From OLB6 sp964467455 (GTDB lineage: Bacteria > Bacteroidota > Ignavibacteria > Kapaibacteriales > Kapaibacteriaceae), in the NCBI GenBank assembly GCA_964467455.1, contig CAYXQJ010000002.1, positions 62,001 through 126,000 on the forward strand: a DNA stretch of 64,000 bases, written 5' to 3'. The translations under genes and the position numbers were made by a program. The first letter of the stretch is position 1, and each line of letters begins with the position of its first letter. This document shows, piece by piece, positions 31,385 to 38,664 of the stretch. A model generated the notes under the pieces. That model saw only the letters and a list, made by a program, of their open reading frames with translations, was not told the origin of the DNA and searched no databases.

Positions 31385-33846
31385 ACAACGTCGCTCTAAA
31401 TATCCCCCGCTCCCAGCCATTCACCTATGCGGGTGAAGACGGCATTGCCGTGGGCTCAAGGGTGCTTGTGCCGTTAGGACGACGGATCGTCACCGGTACG
31501 GTCATCGAAGGTGGTGTAGAGGCGGTAACGGGCATGAAGCAGATCGTGGAAGTGCTCGACGATGAGCCGGCCTTCTCGCCGTCGATGTTGCGCTTTACGA
31601 AGTGGATGGCCGATTACTACCTCTGTTCTTGGGGCGAGGTGCTTGATGCGGCCTTGCCGACAGGGCTTACGCCGACATCTGTATTCTACGTCAGGATCAC
31701 GGCCAACGTAACGGACGAAGAACTTAGCACAATGGAGCGTCGGGCACCGAAACGCACGGAGTTGCTGGCCTACCTACGGGATACTGCCGGCCCCCTTCGT
31801 ATCGATCAGTTGCAGAAAGAGTTTCCGACGGCATCGATCTCACACCAGCTCGACGCCCTGCAACGCATGGGTTGGATCGAGATCACAACGGAGGTGGAAC
31901 GCGAGCGGGGTCCACGGACCGTGCGTGCCGTGCGCATCGCACCGGATCTGGTCAAGGATGAGGCACGCATCAAAGCCACGTTCGATGACCTAGACAAACG
32001 CGCACCAAAGCGATCCCTCGCGCTCGGCCATCTGTACGTGGCGTTTCATCAACAGCAACCGCCCATCCCCATCGTAACGTTGGCGGCCGACCTCGGGGTT
32101 TCGACGTCCGTCATCGATGGTCTTATCGAAAAGGGGCTGGCAGAATGTGTCGAGATCACCCGACCTAGTGACGAAGACCCATTCGACGTGTCGCTTGTGT
32201 CGCGAGATGAGACCTCGCTCGAACTCACAGCCGAACAACGTGACGCTGTTGAACAGCTATCCTCACAAACCGATACCTTCAATGTGACCTTGTTGGAAGG
32301 TGTGACAGGTTCGGGTAAAACGGTCGTCTATCAACGCTTGATGCAACACGTTGTGCGCTCAGGTAAGACGTGTCTGGTGCTGGTTCCGGAGATCGCGTTG
32401 ACGCCACAATTGCATGATCGGTTCAAGGCCGTCTTCGCCAACGAGGTCGCATTGCTGCACTCCCGAATGGCCATTGGTGAACGCATTGAAACGTGGCGCA
32501 AGATCCACCGCGGCGAGTATCGTGTTGTGATCGGTGCCAGAAGCGCAGTGTTCGCCCCCTTACAGAATGTGGGCGTGATCATCGTGGATGAAGAGCACGA
32601 GCCATCGTACAAGCAAGACGATCCGTCACCGCGATATCAGGGTCGTGATGCGGCGATCATGCGTGCGCACCTTGAAGGATGTCCCGTCGTCCTTGGTTCT
32701 GCAACGCCGTCATTGGAGAGTCTGTACAACGCCAACACCGGTCGCTATCGGCATCTTAGACTCACGCATCGGGCCGACCATGCCACGATGCCAGCAATGG
32801 TCTACATCGATATGCGTGCGGAACGCAAGCGCGGAACAGTGCACGGGACGCTGTCGCAGAGTTTGGTCGAGGCGATCGAAGAACGGGTGCAGCGCAAAGA
32901 AGGCGTCATCCTTTTCTTGAATCGACGTGGGTATGCTTCGTCGCTGCAATGTGATGATTGTGGTGCGACGCCGCAATGTCCGAACTGTGACGTATCGCTC
33001 ACGTGGCACAAAGCCACGCACCTGCTGAAGTGTCACTACTGTGGGCATAGTGAGCGCAAGACCATGGCGTGCACAACATGCGGCAGTATTGAGCTGCATG
33101 AGTCGGGCGTGGGTACGCAGCGGGTGGAAGAGGACCTGCGGGAGGTGTTTGCCGGCAAAGGGATCGTGATCGAACGCATGGATACCGACACCATGAAACG
33201 TCGGCATGCGCATCGCACGATGCTGCAACGGTTCGCCGACGGAACGATCGACGTTATCATTGGCACACAGATGGTCGCCAAAGGACTCGACATTTCCCGC
33301 GTCACGTTGGTGGGCATCATCAACGCCGATCAAGCGTTGTTTCAGAGTGATTTTCGTGCCGCCGAGCGCACCGCACAGTTGATCACCCAGGTGGCGGGTC
33401 GTGCAGGACGGACGGCCGAACATCCTGGTACCGTCATTATCCAGACATCCAACCCCGACCATCCGGCGGTCGCTGTTGCGCCGGACTTTCTGGACCGTGA
33501 GATGGAGATGCGGCGTGAGACCTCATATCCCCCCTTCACGCGTTTCATCACGCTAGAGCTTAGTGCTGCCGAAGATGCCGACGTTGAACATGCATCACGC
33601 ATCTTCGATCGTTTGCTTCCCACAGACCATCCTAGCATGCTTCGCTTTGCGCCAGTACCACCGTCGATCGTCCGACTGCGCAATCGCTATCGCCGCATCA
33701 TCGTGATCAAGAACCCGAAGTCCGTCGACCCCACCGGTTCGATCTGCCGCTCCATCCTCACCTCGGCCCTGGCAACCTATTACGAACACCATGCCGTGGG
33801 AGGCGTGAGGGTGACGGTGGATGTGGATGCCAATTCGATTGTTTAG
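31378..33846 (+). CDS. priA: Primosomal protein N' (replication restart helicase)
   Basis: 822 residues. PriA reloads the replicative helicase at stalled forks. After the N-terminal DNA-binding region come Walker A GVTGSGKTVVYQRL (near residue 308), the DEEH box in IVDEEHEPSYK, and the two four-Cys zinc sites (CDDCGATPQCPNC, then CHYCGH and CTTCGS). Helicase motifs VGTQRVEEDL, IGTQMVAKGLDI and QVAGRAGR follow. The start codon is in an ATGCATT array. The stop is directly followed by the ACTCGCT-family array of the S23 module. Confidence 0.96.
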   Translation: MHYNVALNIPRSQPFTYAGEDGIAVGSRVLVPLGRRIVTGTVIEGGVEAVTGMKQIVEVLDDEPAFSPSMLRFTKWMADYYLCSWGEVLDAALPTGLTPTSVFYVRITANVTDEELSTMERRAPKRTELLAYLRDTAGPLRIDQLQKEFPTASISHQLDALQRMGWIEITTEVERERGPRTVRAVRIAPDLVKDEARIKATFDDLDKRAPKRSLALGHLYVAFHQQQPPIPIVTLAADLGVSTSVIDGLIEKGLAECVEITRPSDEDPFDVSLVSRDETSLELTAEQRDAVEQLSSQTDTFNVTLLEGVTGSGKTVVYQRLMQHVVRSGKTCLVLVPEIALTPQLHDRFKAVFANEVALLHSRMAIGERIETWRKIHRGEYRVVIGARSAVFAPLQNVGVIIVDEEHEPSYKQDDPSPRYQGRDAAIMRAHLEGCPVVLGSATPSLESLYNANTGRYRHLRLTHRADHATMPAMVYIDMRAERKRGTVHGTLSQSLVEAIEERVQRKEGVILFLNRRGYASSLQCDDCGATPQCPNCDVSLTWHKATHLLKCHYCGHSERKTMACTTCGSIELHESGVGTQRVEEDLREVFAGKGIVIERMDTDTMKRRHAHRTMLQRFADGTIDVIIGTQMVAKGLDISRVTLVGIINADQALFQSDFRAAERTAQLITQVAGRAGRTAEHPGTVIIQTSNPDHPAVAVAPDFLDREMEMRRETSYPPFTRFITLELSAAEDADVEHASRIFDRLLPTDHPSMLRFAPVPPSIVRLRNRYRRIIVIKNPKSVDPTGSICRSILTSALATYYEHHAVGGVRVTVDVDANSIV

Positions 33847-33847
33847 T

Positions 33848-33883
33848 CGACTAGTAGCGAGTAGCTAGTAGCGAGTAGCGAGT
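33848..33883 (-). repeat. Left heptamer array (ACTCGCT on minus strand)
   Basis: Read on the minus strand from 33883: ACTCGCT, ACTCGCT, ACTAGCT, ACTCGCT, ACTAGTC. It begins at the priA stop and ends at the stop codon of the S23 gene. Confidence 0.95.
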
Positions 33884-34248
33884 TATGTGTCGAGTCCGAG
33901 CTTTTGTTTCAAGGTGCGTTTAGACGCAATGAGCATTGGGATGATGTTGTTGAGAAGGTCAGATGTGGGTTGATGATGAGGTGACGCCGTACCATCAACT
34001 CTTTCAATGAGGATCAACCAGTACCGCGTCTCGCGTGCCTCCTTCAGAGCGATCCCGAACTTATGCAGCATGTCCTTTGTCGACTCAGAATCGATACCTT
34101 CGGCAATAAGTGCGCCGACGGCAGTGCCGCATCGTATGAGTTGTCCTGCCAACTCATATTCCTTCCTTCGTCGAAGTTCTCGACCGTACCTCAGACTGCA
34201 AATGCCCAATTCGATCGAAGCTTCTTCTAATGGTCCACCATGTGCCAT
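33883..34248 (-). CDS. Four-helix-bundle protein of the S23/23S rRNA-IVP family
   Basis: 121 residues, all alpha. The pattern LAGQLIRCGTAVGALIAEG, MLHKFGIALKEARETRYWL and the last helix MLIASKRTLKQK match the S23 family, first found inside 23S rRNA intervening sequences. Its relatives include Avd of diversity-generating retroelements. Family members are thought to bind nucleic acid; the biological role is unsettled. No rRNA, reverse transcriptase or variable repeat is nearby. The ATG at 34248 is supported by AGGTGG six bases upstream. The stop codon touches the left array. Confidence 0.85.
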   Translation of the reverse strand: MAHGGPLEEASIELGICSLRYGRELRRRKEYELAGQLIRCGTAVGALIAEGIDSESTKDMLHKFGIALKEARETRYWLILIERVDGTASPHHQPTSDLLNNIIPMLIASKRTLKQKLGLDT

Positions 34249-34338
34249 TTCACCACCTAACTTTGTGGAATATCCGTGAATTTTGAGGTTAGTGTTGGTC
34301 ACCAGTCGGAATGTGACATTGAAAAAAAGCAATCAGTG

Positions 34339-34411
34339 ACTCGCTACTCGCTACTCGCTACTAGATACTTGCTACTAGATACTAGATACTAGATACTCGC
34401 TACTCGCTGCT
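34339..34411 (+). repeat. Right heptamer array (ACTCGCT / ACTAGAT)
   Basis: Ten strictly phased 7-bp units from 34339: ACTCGCT x3, ACTAGAT, ACTTGCT, ACTAGAT x3, ACTCGCT x2, then GCT. It is inverted relative to the left array and ends 21 bases before the purT ATG. Confidence 0.97.
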
Positions 34412-34432
34412 ATCCAGCCGAATGAGGTTCTA

Positions 34433-35599
34433 ATGAAAGTGCTACTGTTGGGGTCGGGTGAACTCGGCAAAGAATTCGTCATCGCCTGCAAGCGCTACGG
34501 CCACTATGTGGTGGCGGCTGACTCCTATCATCGAGCGCCGGCCATGCAGGTGGCGGATGAGTTTCGTGTGGTCGATATGCTCAACGGCCCAGCATTGGAT
34601 GCGGTGGTGGCGGAGGTGCAGCCCGACATCATCGTGCCGGAGATCGAAGCGATCCGGACGGAGCGGTTGTTTGACTATGAGGCGCAGGGCATCCATGTGG
34701 TGCCCAGTGCACGTGCAGCAAATATGACGATGAATCGAAAAGCCATCCGTGATCTTGCGGCTCGGGAGCTAGGTCTGAAGACGGCATCCTACCTGTACGC
34801 CACTACCCAGGAAGAATTTGTGGCTGCCGTGCAGGAGATCGGTATTCCGTGCGTGGTCAAACCCCTGATGTCCTCAAGCGGTAAGGGGCAGAGCATTGTC
34901 CGTTCAGCTGCCGAAGTACAGCAGGCCTGGGACTATGCCATGGCCGGTTCGCGCGGCGATCTGAAAGAAGTGATCATCGAGGAGTTCATCCCGTTCGACA
35001 GCGAGATCACGCTGTTAACGGTGACGCAGCAGAATGGGCCGACGTTGTTTTGTCCACCTATCGGACACCGTCAAGAGCGCGGCGACTATATGGAATCCTG
35101 GATGCCGCACCACATGCCCCCTACCCTCTTGAAGAAAGCGGAAGAGATGGCGGCAAAGGTTACCGCTGCGCTCACGGGGGCCGGGATCTGGGGAGTGGAG
35201 TTCTTTTTGACCACGGACGATGTGTATTTCAGCGAGCTGTCGCCGCGTCCGCATGATACCGGCATGGTCACGCTTAGCGGATGCACAAACCTGAGCGAAT
35301 TCGAGTTGCACGCACGTGCCGTACTTGGATATCCGATCCCGGAGATCACCCTGCAACACGCGGCAGCGTCTGCTGTGATCCTCTCCCCCTTCGAAAGTCC
35401 GAACGAACCCACCTATACGGGCGTGGATGTTGTGCTGAACGATGCCCGCGTTGAAGTACGGATCTTCGGCAAGCCCTCCACCCGCAAGTACCGTCGTATG
35501 GGCGTGGTGCTGGCAAAGGGGACAAATGTGAAAGATGCCCGCACTACAGCGACGGCTGCGGCAGCTTCGATTTCGTTAGTTAGTCAGCTAGTCAGCTAG
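34433..35599 (+). CDS. purT: Formate-dependent phosphoribosylglycinamide formyltransferase
   Basis: 388 residues. This ATP-grasp enzyme makes formyl-GAR from GAR, formate and ATP in purine synthesis. It shows LLLGSGELGKEFVIACKRYG at the N-terminus, IVPEIEAIRTE, the ATP-grasp VKPLMSSSGKGQS and VEFFLTTDDVYFSELSPRPHDTGMV in the metal site. Length matches the family. The last codons (SLVSQLVS) are written in the AGCTAGTC array, and the stop TAG is part of it. Confidence 0.95.
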   Translation: MKVLLLGSGELGKEFVIACKRYGHYVVAADSYHRAPAMQVADEFRVVDMLNGPALDAVVAEVQPDIIVPEIEAIRTERLFDYEAQGIHVVPSARAANMTMNRKAIRDLAARELGLKTASYLYATTQEEFVAAVQEIGIPCVVKPLMSSSGKGQSIVRSAAEVQQAWDYAMAGSRGDLKEVIIEEFIPFDSEITLLTVTQQNGPTLFCPPIGHRQERGDYMESWMPHHMPPTLLKKAEEMAAKVTAALTGAGIWGVEFFLTTDDVYFSELSPRPHDTGMVTLSGCTNLSEFELHARAVLGYPIPEITLQHAAASAVILSPFESPNEPTYTGVDVVLNDARVEVRIFGKPSTRKYRRMGVVLAKGTNVKDARTTATAAAASISLVSQLVS

Positions 35600-35633
35600 T
35601 CGGCTAGAGAGGTAGAGGGCTAGATAGCTAGAT
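35578..35633. repeat. Octamer array AGCTAGTC
   Basis: Seven phased 8-bp units: AGTTAGTC, AGCTAGTC x2, GGCTAGAG, AGGTAGAG, GGCTAGAT, AGCTAGAT. The first units form the purT C-terminus and stop codon. Confidence 0.92.
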
Positions 35634-35635
35634 TG

Positions 35636-35663
35636 GACGTCGGACGATAGACGCCGGACGTTG
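35636..35663. repeat. Heptamer array GACGCCG
   Basis: Four phased 7-bp units (GACGTCG, GACGATA, GACGCCG, GACGTTG) abut the octamer array. The word equals the complement of the GTCCGGC array inside nnr. The remaining bases to 35732 show nothing further that I can identify. Confidence 0.8.
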
Positions 35664-35732
35664 ATGCGACTTTTCCCGGACTCCCTACACCTACCCCCTC
35701 GTTGTACAACAGTTCACTGATCGATCTGGCCG

Positions 35733-36284
35733 ATGATGCTTGACGACCGTTCGGAACGTTTTCTTCGATTGTTGGAGGCCCAGCAGGACACGTTGTGGCG
35801 CTTCGTACGGTCGATGGTGCGCTCCCACCACGAGGCCGAGGATGTGGTGCAAGAGACGATCGTGCAGGCATTAGAGGGGTTTCACCGGCTGCGGGATGAA
35901 CAGGCCTTTGTGTCCTTCCTGTTCACGATCGCAAGTCGGATCGTCAAACGGCAGCGATGGCGTCGGCGGCTGTTCGGAGAATATGATGAGGTCGCTGCCG
36001 AGCAGCACCATCACTCTGATCCGTTGCCCGATGTCCAAGCCGACCTGGTGCTCTTACGAGCGGCGCTGCAGAAACTCCCTGTCAAAACCCGTGAAGCCAT
36101 CGTGATGTTCGAGATCAATGGTTTCAGTCTCGAAGAGATCCGCGAGGTTCAAGGCGGCTCGCTCTCCGGAGTGAAATCCCGCCTCGTGCGTGGCCGGCAA
36201 CAGCTGGCACGCCTGCTTGATGTGGAGCCTGAACGTGAGGCTTCCCCCGTTATTCCACTTGTCCACCACCAAACGGTACTGTGA
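35733..36284 (+). CDS. ECF-type RNA polymerase sigma factor
   Basis: 183 residues. Region 2 (residues ~10-80) shows LWRFVRSMVRSHHEAEDVVQ and FLFTIASRIVKRQRWRRR. Region 4 (~110-165) shows LPVKTREAIVMFEINGFS and LEEIREVQGGSLSGVKSRL. Group 4 sigma factors direct RNA polymerase to stress or envelope promoters and usually share an operon with a membrane anti-sigma factor. The next gene starts on its stop codon (TGATG) and encodes a membrane protein, fitting that arrangement. Confidence 0.92.
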   Translation: MMLDDRSERFLRLLEAQQDTLWRFVRSMVRSHHEAEDVVQETIVQALEGFHRLRDEQAFVSFLFTIASRIVKRQRWRRRLFGEYDEVAAEQHHHSDPLPDVQADLVLLRAALQKLPVKTREAIVMFEINGFSLEEIREVQGGSLSGVKSRLVRGRQQLARLLDVEPEREASPVIPLVHHQTVL

Positions 36285-37900
36285 TGTCTTCCCGTAAACG
36301 AAACCTCGACTCTCTGTTCGATGCCGCCCGCTCGGAACGATCTCCGATCTCGGCCGAGGATGCGCGTGCGCTTGCCACCGGTGCCGTCCCAACGAGGAAT
36401 CCCATCATGTCCCCAACATTCATCATCAGCAGCGCACTGGCTCTTGCCACCGCAGCCGGGATCACGATCAAGATCATCCACGAGGATGATGAGACGAAGC
36501 ACAAGATCGTCACGGCACCTACTACCGCCGTCGCCCCTGAAGTACGCAATGATCGCAATAAGGAAGTAAAGGCAACTGTCCTTCCGAACGCAAGTGAGGA
36601 ACCAAAGACAAGCGACGAAACAACCACGATTGAAATCCTCACTCTCCCCTCTACCCTCAACCCTTCAACACTAACCACGATCGGCATCACCGCCCTGCGT
36701 GCCGACGACGACATCGTACGCTCACTCGGATTGGAGCCGCAGGCCGTGCAGGAGATCTGCCGCAACCTCGCCGGCGCCGACAGTCTGACGAATTGCTCGA
36801 TCGACATGTCCGATGCCAAGGTCAAGGTCTGTGTCTTCAAAGATGGTACTCCCGACGAAGTGGTCATCATGGACAAACCAGGCCCCATGCCCGTCATGTT
36901 CACGTCATCAGATGGTAAGGGGCGAGTGGTCGCCTCCCATTTCTCGCGTGAGGTCGACCCGAATAAACTCGTACCCGTAGCCGCAAAGGGCTGCGGTGAC
37001 AACATGATCATGTGGTTCCAACCGACACAAGATTTTGTGATGTCAATGCCGGATTCTCTGTCAAAAGATCTCGAACGCATTCTTGACGTTGAAGTGCGGA
37101 TCGATACGAAAGATGGAAAGACGAAGATGACGCGTCGTCAGAAGAATGCAGACGGCACGTTCACCGAAGAAGAGGAAGAAGTAAACATGCCCGACATATC
37201 ACAGATGGCAATGAAGTTCAACCTCGACAGCATGTTGAAGTCTGTGAACGTGGACTCGGTACTGAAGTCGGTTGATATTCAAATGAATGATTTGAATAAG
37301 TCGATGAAGATCTTCATCAACAAGCAAATGCTATCAGTCGACTCCGTCATGCAGGACGTTGATTCGCTCATCAAGGAACTCAACATCCAGGTCGATTCAT
37401 CAAACGCCAACACGCTCAAACAGCAACAAATGATCTTCAGGTTTCGCAATAGCGATGGTTCGGTTGATCCAAGTTCATGCACTCCTCAGATCCAACGTTA
37501 CGAGTTCATGACGTCGCCGAACATTCGCAGCCGCGTCATTGTGATGACCAAGGGGGCGAAGAAACTTCCCCAACCGGAACCACCTCATTCGATCGACAAT
37601 GCTTCCCTTCAGGAAACACGTACCTCACAAGGTGCGATCGCGGCAACGATGCTGTACCCCAATCCAACATCCGACGGCGGTGCAACGATGAGCTTCTCGC
37701 TGGCAAGTCCGCGGACACTCAACATGTCCTTGCTGACATTGAGCGGCGAAAAGGTCATGGACCTCGCTCGCAACGTCTACCGCACACAGGGTGACGGCCA
37801 ACTGGCCTTCGCCCTCAATAACACCGCACCGGGCATGTACCTAGTCGTCCTAGAGACCGATCAAGGTGAACGTGTGGTGCAACGCCTGATCGTGCAGTGA
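36284..37900 (+). CDS. Membrane protein downstream of ECF sigma, possible anti-sigma factor, with T9SS-like C-terminus
   Basis: 538 residues. A short cytoplasmic N-terminus (~45 residues, Arg-rich) precedes one membrane helix (TFIISSALALATAAGITIKI) and a long exported region. This contains repeated DSxLKSV/DSVMQDVDSLI segments and ends in what looks like a T9SS type A domain (LYPNPTSDGGATMSF, then NNTAPGMYLVVLE). Position suggests an anti-sigma factor, but no zinc-binding anti-sigma motif is seen. An inner-membrane helix with a T9SS domain is an odd pairing; the helix could instead be a signal anchor that is cleaved. A heptamer array encodes LPSTLNPSTLT. The start is ATG 36284 or the GTG before it. 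Confidence 0.65.
   Translation: MSSRKRNLDSLFDAARSERSPISAEDARALATGAVPTRNPIMSPTFIISSALALATAAGITIKIIHEDDETKHKIVTAPTTAVAPEVRNDRNKEVKATVLPNASEEPKTSDETTTIEILTLPSTLNPSTLTTIGITALRADDDIVRSLGLEPQAVQEICRNLAGADSLTNCSIDMSDAKVKVCVFKDGTPDEVVIMDKPGPMPVMFTSSDGKGRVVASHFSREVDPNKLVPVAAKGCGDNMIMWFQPTQDFVMSMPDSLSKDLERILDVEVRIDTKDGKTKMTRRQKNADGTFTEEEEEVNMPDISQMAMKFNLDSMLKSVNVDSVLKSVDIQMNDLNKSMKIFINKQMLSVDSVMQDVDSLIKELNIQVDSSNANTLKQQQMIFRFRNSDGSVDPSSCTPQIQRYEFMTSPNIRSRVIVMTKGAKKLPQPEPPHSIDNASLQETRTSQGAIAATMLYPNPTSDGGATMSFSLASPRTLNMSLLTLSGEKVMDLARNVYRTQGDGQLAFALNNTAPGMYLVVLETDQGERVVQRLIVQ
36642..36676. repeat. Heptamer array CTCTACC / CTCAACC in the sigma-partner gene
   Basis: Five phased 7-bp units (CTCTCCC, CTCTACC, CTCAACC, CTTCAAC, ACTAACC) are in frame in the linker after the membrane helix. 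Complementary to the word at 12711-12738. Confidence 0.75.
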
Positions 37901-37912
37901 TGCTTCGCTGAC

Positions 37913-37920
37913 TAACTTTG
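37913..37920 (+). promoter_or_regulatory. Putative -7 element directly before the DUF5995 gene
   Basis: TAACTTTG fits TAnnTTTG and lies 3 bases before the ATG at 37924, which also supports that start over the TTG at 37918. Confidence 0.5.
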
Positions 37921-37923
37921 AGC

Positions 37924-38664
37924 ATGGTGCTCGCCGACATTACTTCTCGAATGGAACAGATCGTAGCCGAAGCGCAGCAAGAAGGCAAGCGCTTCGGCTA
38001 CTTTGCTTCATTGTATCTCGGAATGACCCACGCCGTGCAGCGATCGCTCGGTACCGGCAAGTTCAACGACGATGCCCGCATGGAGCGTTTGGTCGTTGTC
38101 TTCGCTCAACGGTATCTCGACGCACTGGATACGTGGCGCCGTGGTGTCCGCCCGACCGAGTCGTGGAACGTCGCCTTCTACCAAGGCAAACTCGACCAGA
38201 TCACGGTCGTCCAGCACCTACTGCTCGGAATGAATGCCCACATCAATCTCGACCTCGGCATTGCTGCTCAACAGGTAGCACCGGGTTCGCAACTGCAAGC
38301 CCTTCAACCCGACTTCGACACGATCAATGAGACGATCCGTTCGCTGTTCAACGGCGTTAAAAGCAAGCTCCGCACACTCAGTGCTCCACTGCGTTTTCTC
38401 GATGATCTAGGGGGCGAGCACGACGATCAGATCGCGAACTTCTCCATCCGCGTAGCACGTGATCAGGCATGGCAATTCGCTTTGCAGCTCAATACTCTCA
38501 GTGGCTCTGAACAGGTTCAGGCGATCCGCGACCGCGATACGGTGATCCGAGAGTTCGCAACGCGGATCGTTTATCCGGGGTGGACGGCCGACCTTGTCCT
38601 CAAACCGATCAAATGGGCAGAACCGTCCGACGTGCGACGGATCATCAGCGTCTTGAATCGCTAG
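37924..38664 (+). CDS. DUF5995-like protein
   Basis: 246 residues, mostly helical, with no signal peptide. The blocks NVAFYQGKLDQITVVQHLLL and GMNAHINLDLGIAA resemble the DUF5995 family, which has no known function; conserved His and Asp residues in them could bind metal. I recognise the family by pattern only. It has its own promoter-like element 3 bases before the ATG. The end overlaps the DUF5686 gene by 4 bases on the other strand. Confidence 0.7.
   Translation: MVLADITSRMEQIVAEAQQEGKRFGYFASLYLGMTHAVQRSLGTGKFNDDARMERLVVVFAQRYLDALDTWRRGVRPTESWNVAFYQGKLDQITVVQHLLLGMNAHINLDLGIAAQQVAPGSQLQALQPDFDTINETIRSLFNGVKSKLRTLSAPLRFLDDLGGEHDDQIANFSIRVARDQAWQFALQLNTLSGSEQVQAIRDRDTVIREFATRIVYPGWTADLVLKPIKWAEPSDVRRIISVLNR

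Larger units (their letters stand above)
33847..34411. mobile_element. Candidate array-bounded element carrying an S23 four-helix-bundle gene
   Basis: A 565-bp module sits between priA and purT. Its ends are arrays of the same heptamer in opposite orientation: AGCGAGT-type on the left (33848-33883) and ACTCGCT-type on the right (34339-34411). A perfect 19-bp inverted match joins 33865-33883 and 34346-34364. The only gene inside encodes an S23/IVP-like four-helix-bundle protein. No transposase, integrase or target-site duplication is seen, so mobility is a hypothesis. Confidence 0.4.

Noticed and set aside
33883..34248. Diversity-generating retroelement (Avd homologue)
   Set aside because: The S23 protein is related to Avd, but no reverse transcriptase, template repeat or variable repeat target is visible within the window.
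33847..34411. CRISPR array
   Set aside because: The repeats are 7 bp, contiguous and without spacers, and no cas genes are present in the window.
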